In this document: positions 59,090 to 64,000 of the stretch, one piece after another
Numbering within the stretch: the first letter of the stretch is position 1
Layout: the number at the start of each line of letters is the position of its first letter
Assembly (NCBI RefSeq): GCF_041359055.1
Contig: NZ_JBGJKZ010000003.1
Coordinates: forward strand, 511,489-575,488
Source of the DNA: Paenalcaligenes hominis_A
GTDB lineage: Bacteria; Pseudomonadota; Gammaproteobacteria; Burkholderiales; Burkholderiaceae_B
Reading direction: 5' to 3'
Length of the DNA: 64,000 bases
Made by a program: the position numbers and the translations under genes
The notes under the pieces: model-generated
What the model saw: only the letters and a program-made list of their open reading frames with translations
Told to the model about the DNA's origin: nothing
The model's database searches: none

Positions 59090-60100
59090 ATGGACCGCAG
59101 AAAATTTCTGATTAATAGCTTAGGTACTGCTGGTGTATTAGGCTTGCCTTTTGCTTCACATGTCGCTTTTTCACAGACTGCTGGTGTTTATACTTATTTG
59201 ACGCCAATGACCTTATCACTGGCGTTTACTCCAGTTTTATATCCGAGTGCAGCCGGTGTTTTTCAAAAACTAGGCTTGGATGTAAAAGTTGAAGTGGGGC
59301 GTGGGGCTGGGCAGGTTATTCAGTTAACGGCAGCAAAGCAAGTGAATGGTGGCCGTACCGGAGGCGCTAATTACATGGCGGCTCGGGCGCAAGAAAATTC
59401 CGATGTTATTGCCTTTGCCACAATTGCCCAAGTCTCGCCTTTTGTGGTGATTTCGTCAGAAGAAAAAGCGGTTCCTGATGTGAGTGAGCTAGACGGGAAG
59501 ATCGTAGGTTTGGCTTCTTTTGGCGGCTCTATGGAAGCGACGTTGAACCTGATGCTGGCAAAGGCGGGGATAGATCCCAAGCGTGTGAAAAGAGAGCGAG
59601 TGGCTGATGGCCCCGCATCATTTGCCATGATAGAGGCTGGTCGCATCGATGCGTTTTTTGGTAATGTCAGCACCGTTTCTCGATTACGTGCTGCCGGTTA
59701 TCCGCTGCATGTGATGAGTGTGGATGACGGTGTGCCGGGTCAGGTTTATGTGGCTCGTGAGTCTGATTTGGAAGCAAACCGCGCGCAGCATTTGGCTTTT
59801 TTAAAAGGGGTACGCGAGGCGCTTTTGCAAATGATGGATATGAGTGATCAAGATTTGCTAGAAGTGATTCGTCTTATTGGAAGTAAATATGATGTGCCCG
59901 GTATAGACCAAACCAATATTGCTTTAAGTGATTTAAAAGGCAATCGAGAGTTATGGATAGCTCAAGGTAAAGACAATATCTTGCGTAATGTTCCGGAACA
60001 ATGGGAACAAGGTCAGCAGTTGCTTGTTGAGGCTGGTCTGATGAAAGAAACGTCTCGTCGTCTGTATGACAACAGCCTTTGGGAGGCAAGCCTTGTCTGA
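59090..60100 (+). CDS. ABC transporter substrate-binding protein (SsuA/NMT1-like)
   Basis: 336 residues with a Tat-like or Sec signal (MDRRKFLINSLGTAGVLGLP, cleavage near AFSQ). LDVKVEVGRGAGQVIQLTA, VNGGRTGGANYMAARAQ, and DGKIVGLASFGGSMEATLNLML are typical of the nitrate/sulfonate/taurine-type NMT1 family. In Burkholderia a similar system (OphFGH) takes up phthalate. GGAG precedes the start. The gene overlaps the ATPase gene by eight bases. Confidence 0.88.
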   Translation: MDRRKFLINSLGTAGVLGLPFASHVAFSQTAGVYTYLTPMTLSLAFTPVLYPSAAGVFQKLGLDVKVEVGRGAGQVIQLTAAKQVNGGRTGGANYMAARAQENSDVIAFATIAQVSPFVVISSEEKAVPDVSELDGKIVGLASFGGSMEATLNLMLAKAGIDPKRVKRERVADGPASFAMIEAGRIDAFFGNVSTVSRLRAAGYPLHVMSVDDGVPGQVYVARESDLEANRAQHLAFLKGVREALLQMMDMSDQDLLEVIRLIGSKYDVPGIDQTNIALSDLKGNRELWIAQGKDNILRNVPEQWEQGQQLLVEAGLMKETSRRLYDNSLWEASLV

Positions 60101-60872
60101 TCAAAACAAGACCCATCAAGAGGAACGCCAAAAAGTTGTCGTTTTTGATAATGTAAGCAAGCATTTTGAAACACGCACTGGGCCTGTTATTGCCTTAGAG
60201 CACATTAATCAGTTTATTGCTGATGGTGAGTTTGTGGCTGTTATTGGCCCTTCAGGCTGTGGGAAGTCCACGTTGTTGCGTTTATTGTGCGGCTTAGAGC
60301 AGCCTACCCAAGGCGAGGTCCGTTTATCTAAAGAGGTCAATAACGATTCAGGTATAGGTGTTGCGTTTCAAGAGCATCGTTTATTGCCTTGGTTAACCAT
60401 CCAAAAAAATATTCTTTTGCCCAAGCTAATGCAAGGCAGCGTCACGGCAGAGGATGAGCAAAGAGCAACGTTTTTATGTGAGATGGTCGGCTTGAAAGGG
60501 TTTGAGGAAAAAAGACCCTCTGAGTTGTCCGGAGGAATGAGACAACGCGCCTCATTTGCTCGTGCTTTGTTTTCAAAACCCAGCTTGTTATTGCTGGATG
60601 AGCCTTTTGGGGCCTTAGATGCGTTAACGCGGGAAAAAATCATTGCTGATGCAGAGGCCATTTGGATGAACCAAAAGTTTGGTGCCTTTTTAATTACACA
60701 CTCTATTAGTGAAGCGGTGCATTTAGCAGATCGAGTGCTAGTGATGTCAGCTCGACCTGGGCGAGTAGTAGCTGAAATCCCAATTACATTAGATCGACCC
60801 CGTACCAAGTTTTTAAGTGATCCAGAGTTTATGCGGTTTTGTGATGAATTACGCCATCACCTGGAGATATAA
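60093..60872 (+). CDS. ABC transporter ATP-binding protein (SsuB/TauB-like)
   Basis: 259 residues. I chose TTG 60093, because GGGAGG ends 6 bases before it; ATG 60066 is an alternative without such a site. Walker A GPSGCGKST, Q-loop VAFQEHRLLPWLT, signature LSGGMRQRASFARAL, Walker B LLLLDEPFGALDALTREK, H-loop LITHSISEAVHLAD. Energises uptake of the ligand of the binding protein at 59090. Confidence 0.93.
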   Translation: MSDQNKTHQEERQKVVVFDNVSKHFETRTGPVIALEHINQFIADGEFVAVIGPSGCGKSTLLRLLCGLEQPTQGEVRLSKEVNNDSGIGVAFQEHRLLPWLTIQKNILLPKLMQGSVTAEDEQRATFLCEMVGLKGFEEKRPSELSGGMRQRASFARALFSKPSLLLLDEPFGALDALTREKIIADAEAIWMNQKFGAFLITHSISEAVHLADRVLVMSARPGRVVAEIPITLDRPRTKFLSDPEFMRFCDELRHHLEI

Positions 60873-60873
60873 A

Positions 60874-61638
60874 GTGAGCCGACATTTCATTCCAATCATT
60901 TCAGTAGTTGTTTTTTTCTTAATTTGGAAAGGCTATGTGTTTTTCTTTGAGGTGTCGCCTTTGGTGCTGCCACCCCCAGAAGATGTGCTATCTGCATTAG
61001 TCAGACTAATGCAGCGTGATGATACTTACTACCATATTTACACTACCTTGGTAGAGTGTTTGGGCGGCTTTTGTATAGCTGTAATTTTGGGAACCGTACT
61101 TGGGCAGTTGCTAGGTCGTATTGACCTTTTAGATAGAATATTTAAGCCTTTTGTGATTGCACTGCAGCTAACACCTAAAGTCGCTTTGATTCCTTTGTTT
61201 ATTCTGTGGTTTGGGTTTGGTATTGAGTCAAAAATCATTATCTCTGCCTTATTAGCCTTTTTTCCTGTTTTTTCAAATAGTTATTTAGGGGCTAAATCGG
61301 TAGATACAGGATTAATCGAGGTATTTCATGTAGGCCGTGCTACCTCTTGGCAGAGGTTCCGATTGTTAGTCGTTCCCGCCTCTTTACCTTATATTTTGAC
61401 GGGTATGGAAATGGCGATTGTGCTGGCTATTATTGGTGCCGTTGTGTCTGAGTTTGTTGCTGGGTCCCGAGGACTGGGCTATTTGGCTACGATCAAATTG
61501 CAAGATTTAGAGGTTGATACCTTATTTGCTGTGGTGATTCTGCTGGCTATGATTGGTTTTGTTCTTTATTTTGCAGTGGGGTCTTTGCGTAAAGTGGTTA
61601 TACCTTGGCATGAGTCAGCACAAACAGCAAAGCATTAA
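60874..61638 (+). CDS. ABC transporter permease (SsuC/TauC-like)
   Basis: 254 residues from GTG 60874, which has GGAG upstream and follows the ATPase stop by one base; the frame stays open upstream to ATG 60817. Six membrane helices. FHVGRATSWQRFRLLVVPASLPYILTGMEMAI contains the EAA-type loop that contacts the ATPase, and GSRGLGYLATIKLQDLEVDTLF is typical for the SsuC group. Third component of the importer. Confidence 0.9.
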   Translation: MSRHFIPIISVVVFFLIWKGYVFFFEVSPLVLPPPEDVLSALVRLMQRDDTYYHIYTTLVECLGGFCIAVILGTVLGQLLGRIDLLDRIFKPFVIALQLTPKVALIPLFILWFGFGIESKIIISALLAFFPVFSNSYLGAKSVDTGLIEVFHVGRATSWQRFRLLVVPASLPYILTGMEMAIVLAIIGAVVSEFVAGSRGLGYLATIKLQDLEVDTLFAVVILLAMIGFVLYFAVGSLRKVVIPWHESAQTAKH

Positions 61639-61679
61639 ACTATCTGTCTCGCCTTTTCAGGTGAGGTCCTTTTAGACCA

Positions 61680-61722
61680 TAAGCGCCCAGTTCACATGAG
61701 TTGACTGGGCGTTTATATTTCT
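61680..61722 (+). terminator. Rho-independent terminator with the same stem as at 39003
   Basis: Stem TAAGCGCCCAGTT / GACTGGGCGTTTA with an 11-base loop and a T-rich tail. CCATAAGCGCCCAGTT is identical to the copy at 39007. Ends the ABC operon. Confidence 0.8.
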
Positions 61723-61749
61723 ACATTACGGAAGTATCCATAATATCGT

Positions 61750-61800
61750 ACTTCTTAGGCTACTTATAAAACGTTGCGTTACTCATTCCATGTGGAGGGG
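61750..61800 (-). mobile_element. Fragment of IS407-type OrfA
   Basis: On the minus strand the bases read HMEMSNATFYK and then a stop, matching the EHGMSxATFYKW segment of IS407-group OrfA (also present in the copies at 27181 and 47814). No other IS sequence is recognisable next to it. Old remnant at the border between the ABC operon and the toxin-antitoxin-like pair. Confidence 0.6.
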
Positions 61801-61853
61801 AGATTACAAGTCTCTTGCTATAATCGTATTAAATAAATTTCACATTTTTAGTT

Positions 61854-62987
61854 ATGTCTACAGCACACGTTAATCCACAAATGCTAACTTGGGCGCGTGA
61901 ACGCTTAGGTTTTTCTGTGCCTGAGTTTGCTAAAAAAATAGCTCAGAAGGAAGACAAACTAGCAGCGTGGGAAGATCAAACAGCGAAACCTACGTTTAAA
62001 CAGGCCATAGATTTCGCTAAAAAGGCTCATATACCTTTTAGCTATTTGTTTTTGCAAGAACCTCCAGTTGAAGAGCCTTTGCTTGCAGATTTACGTACGG
62101 TTGGAAGCCACCACTTGGGGAAATACAGTGTAGAGTTGAACGACACCATTAAGCTGATGCAGGGGCGGCAATTTTGGTATAGAGAGTTTTTACTGGCAGA
62201 GGGGGCAAGCAAGCTTGATTTTATAAGTAGCTTTCAGAACAATTTAAATGTTGGTGAACTCGTAGAAGCGATACGCAATCAACTAGATTTAAGCAAGCTT
62301 AAAAGAAGAGGTAGTTGGGAAGATTATTACCGTAGCCTAATTAATAAAATTGAGGAAGTCGGGGTGCTAGTCATGCGCCAAAGCTTCTTAGGTCATCACA
62401 CTAGGCCTTTACGTGTTGAAGAGTTTCGTGGTTTTGCTTTGGTTGATGAGTACGCACCACTTATTTTTATTAATCATGCTGACGCTCCTGGACCAAGATT
62501 ATTTACCTTAATGCATGAATTTGCCCATTTGTGGATAGGTGTTTCGGGTGTGTCTGACTTAAACACGAATGCTGAAAAAGAGTCTGAGAGAGTTTGTAAT
62601 GCTGTAGCGGCCGAGTTGTTAGTGCCTGAAACTGAATTTAAAAAGAGTTGGCTTACTGATTTAGAGGATTGGCAAAAACAATTGCCAAGTCTGGCCGCAC
62701 ATTTTTATGTAAGTCAGTGGGTTATTGCTCGGCGCGCACTTACTTTTGGCTATATAGAACTAAGCAGCTACCAGCAGTTTATTAATGCAGAAAAAAATGC
62801 TTTTCAATCGCGTGAAAAACAAGCTGGAGGCCCTAGCTACTACTTAACTAAAAAGTCGCAAATGAGTCAAAGTTTTGCCAAGGCATTGGTTAATGATGCT
62901 TTAAATGGAAATACCCCATTGCGTGAGGCGGCCAGTCTAATGCAAGTTAAACCTGCTAATTTAATGAAGCTTGCTAAGGAGTTTTAG
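61854..62987 (+). CDS. XRE-ImmA/IrrE (COG2856) regulator-protease
   Basis: 377 residues. Residues 5-55 form an XRE-type helix-turn-helix (MLTWARERLGFSVPEFAKKIA, AAWEDQTAKPTFKQAIDFAK). Residues 165-290 contain the ImmA/IrrE metallopeptidase domain, with zinc motif LMHEFAHLWIG (HExxH) and the downstream Glu region SERVCNAVAAELLVP. A C-terminal helical part follows. Proteins of this build are typical antitoxin or phage-repressor-protease partners. Four bases before the DUF4411 gene, so the two are an operon. Confidence 0.88.
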   Translation: MSTAHVNPQMLTWARERLGFSVPEFAKKIAQKEDKLAAWEDQTAKPTFKQAIDFAKKAHIPFSYLFLQEPPVEEPLLADLRTVGSHHLGKYSVELNDTIKLMQGRQFWYREFLLAEGASKLDFISSFQNNLNVGELVEAIRNQLDLSKLKRRGSWEDYYRSLINKIEEVGVLVMRQSFLGHHTRPLRVEEFRGFALVDEYAPLIFINHADAPGPRLFTLMHEFAHLWIGVSGVSDLNTNAEKESERVCNAVAAELLVPETEFKKSWLTDLEDWQKQLPSLAAHFYVSQWVIARRALTFGYIELSSYQQFINAEKNAFQSREKQAGGPSYYLTKKSQMSQSFAKALVNDALNGNTPLREAASLMQVKPANLMKLAKEF

Positions 62988-62990
62988 GCA

Positions 62991-63473
62991 ATGTATTTAT
63001 TAGACGCCAACACGTATATACATGCTAAAAATCTTTACTATAGTTTTGATTTTTGCCCAGCCTATTGGGACTGGTTAGATAAAGAGTGTGCTGTAGGCAA
63101 ACTTGCAAGCATAGATATGGTAGCTAATGAGTTAATAGCGGGTGACGATGAGCTAGTTACTTGGGTAAAAGATAGGCCTGGACACTTTTTACGTTGTGAT
63201 GATGCTGAGACTCAGAGTTTAGTGGGAGCTATAGCGCAAGATTTAATGCAAGGACATTACAATCAACAAAACAGGGATGACTTTTTAGCCGGCGCTGATC
63301 CATGGATAATAGCAAAAGCAAAAGTAATAGGTGCTACGGTGGTTTCACATGAGTCTAGAATTACTCAACAGGGTAAAAAAGTAAAAGTGCCTAATGTTTG
63401 CCAACAGTATGGTGTTGAATGCATTAGCACCTTTGAGCTACTTAGAAAACTAAAGGCAAGGTTTACTTTGTAG
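62991..63473 (+). CDS. DUF4411 family protein, PIN-like putative toxin
   Basis: 160 residues. It begins YLLDANTYIHAKN (first acidic residue of a PIN-like site). The other acidic positions fit VANELIAGDDEL and GADPWIIAKAKVIGATVVSHES, the classical DxxIxAxA end of PIN nucleases. The fold and coupling to XRE-ImmA/IrrE argue for a type II toxin. Whether the enzyme acts on RNA here is inference. Confidence 0.83.
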   Translation: MYLLDANTYIHAKNLYYSFDFCPAYWDWLDKECAVGKLASIDMVANELIAGDDELVTWVKDRPGHFLRCDDAETQSLVGAIAQDLMQGHYNQQNRDDFLAGADPWIIAKAKVIGATVVSHESRITQQGKKVKVPNVCQQYGVECISTFELLRKLKARFTL

Positions 63474-63498
63474 TTTTTCCTGTATTTTTCACCATTAA

Positions 63499-63792
63499 AA
63501 ACTCTTTCCTCCGACATCCGTAAAATCCCCCCACCTTGACGCCTTTCTAGACGCCACTATTGTAGGCTCTCCTTTTTTGCAGATTGTTAAACGTAGTGAT
63601 GGTACTCTGGCTTGGTCAAGCCTGAGACAAGATGAAGACAGATTGCGAGGGTACTCACCTGAAGATGCGGTGATTGAACGCATAGGGTATGAGTACAGGC
63701 TAAAAGAGATCATCCAGAAACTAGAGACAATGGCACCCAGTGCAACAGCAAAAACATTTAACCTTACGTTTAAAGGTATACCTCAACCTTAA
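63499..63792 (+). pseudogene. 3' fragment of an unidentified gene
   Basis: A frame that is open from 63499 to TAA 63790-63792 without a good start (TTG 63577 is possible but has no ribosome site). The sequence looks like real protein from about DAFLDATIVGSPFLQIVKRSDG onward, then YSPEDAVIERIGYEYRLKEII and an end FNLTFKGIPQP. I do not recognise a family. It may be the tail of a longer gene that was cut when the XRE/DUF4411 pair was inserted. Confidence 0.35.
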
Positions 63793-63811
63793 ACAAGAAC
63801 GGTTTTTAGAG

Positions 63812-63928
63812 ATGAGTCAATTAACGATCAATTCGTCGTCTAAAAAGAAAGTTTACAGCCTACAAGCTTCTACGCTATTATTGAATGACTCTTTAGTGTA
63901 TGACGAATTACGTCAGTCGGGTGTTTAG
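63812..63928 (+). CDS. Possible small protein or fragment
   Basis: 38 residues starting MSQLTINSSSKKKVYSLQAS and ending in a stop at 63926-63928. There is no strong ribosome site (TTTTAGAG precedes it). It may be a fragment related to the one before. The remaining 72 bases to the window end hold a short inverted repeat (ACCTTAA / TTAAGGT, 63976-64000), possibly a terminator stem. Confidence 0.25.
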   Translation: MSQLTINSSSKKKVYSLQASTLLLNDSLVYDELRQSGV

Positions 63929-64000
63929 CCAGACTCAAATTTATTGAACGGTTTTGGGGTTGCGCTAGGCGCATAACCTTAACTCGTTCCTCATTAAGGT

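Noticed and set aside
63929..64000. Possible tRNA or attachment site at the window end
   Set aside because: Short inverted repeats are present (GCGC-TAG-GCGC, ACCTTAA/TTAAGGT), but no cloverleaf can be drawn and no direct repeat was found to mark an att site.

Overview
The window looks like a chromosomal accessory region of a betaproteobacterium, most likely Alcaligenaceae. Base composition is moderate (I estimate roughly 45% G+C by eye). Two complete tripartite tricarboxylate transporter (TTT) systems with Bug-type receptors occur together with NicX/NicD/NicF-type pyridine catabolism genes, a combination typical of that family. The species cannot be fixed from the sequence.

Layout. (1) 1-899: the 5' two thirds of an MFS efflux gene on the minus strand. 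(2) 1049-29162: a long, tightly packed plus-strand capsule (or similar acidic polysaccharide) locus. It encodes the ABC-dependent exporter (KpsE/CtrB, KpsD/CtrA, KpsM/CtrC and KpsT/CtrD types), six or more glycosyltransferases, an ATP-grasp protein, an SGNH hydrolase, UDP-glucose dehydrogenase, WecB and WecC (UDP-ManNAcA supply), and two large coiled-coil proteins. One of these combines two methyltransferase-like domains with four 59-residue tandem repeats. The locus ends in an AT-rich segment (about 25150-27090), a dead IS3/IS407-type element and a solitary methyltransferase. (3) 29322-38720: divergent operons for the lower 2,5-dihydroxypyridine pathway (NicF-, NicX- and NicD-like) facing a TTT transporter, RidA, an asparaginase-like amidohydrolase, a salicylate-hydroxylase-like FAD monooxygenase and a TetR regulator. 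(4) 39333-46925: a seven-gene minus-strand operon (CoA transferase, citryl-CoA-lyase-like enzyme, 2-hydroxyacid dehydrogenase, RraA-type aldolase, TTT transporter) with a divergent IclR regulator. It reads as a catabolic route for an unidentified branched hydroxy-tricarboxylate or related acid. (5) 46926-47841: terminator and a second dead copy of the same IS deletion derivative. (6) 47842-57056: a DMT exporter, then a phthalate-type degradation cluster (4,5-dihydroxyphthalate decarboxylase, Rieske oxygenase, reductase, dihydrodiol dehydrogenase, MarR regulator) with a TAXI-TRAP uptake system. Three copies of a 12-bp palindrome TTAGNTANCTAA in its promoters are a good candidate for the MarR operator. 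(7) 57057-57365: terminator, IS end, long hairpin and a broken 3' end of a second NicF-like gene. (8) 57366-61638: IclR regulator divergent from a cupin and an ABC importer of the OphFGH/SsuABC kind, probably serving the same aromatic acid. (9) 61854-64000: an XRE-ImmA/IrrE protein with a DUF4411 partner (toxin-antitoxin-like pair), then gene fragments.

How the genes work together. The capsule locus makes and exports an acidic surface glycan. The other three quarters of the gene-bearing remainder is a catabolic island in which each module pairs its own transporter (TTT, TTT, TRAP, ABC) and regulator (TetR, IclR, MarR, IclR) with enzymes for aromatic, pyridine or tricarboxylic acids. Scars of one IS family lie at or near module borders (27.2, 47.5, 57.15 and 61.77 kb), suggesting stepwise assembly.
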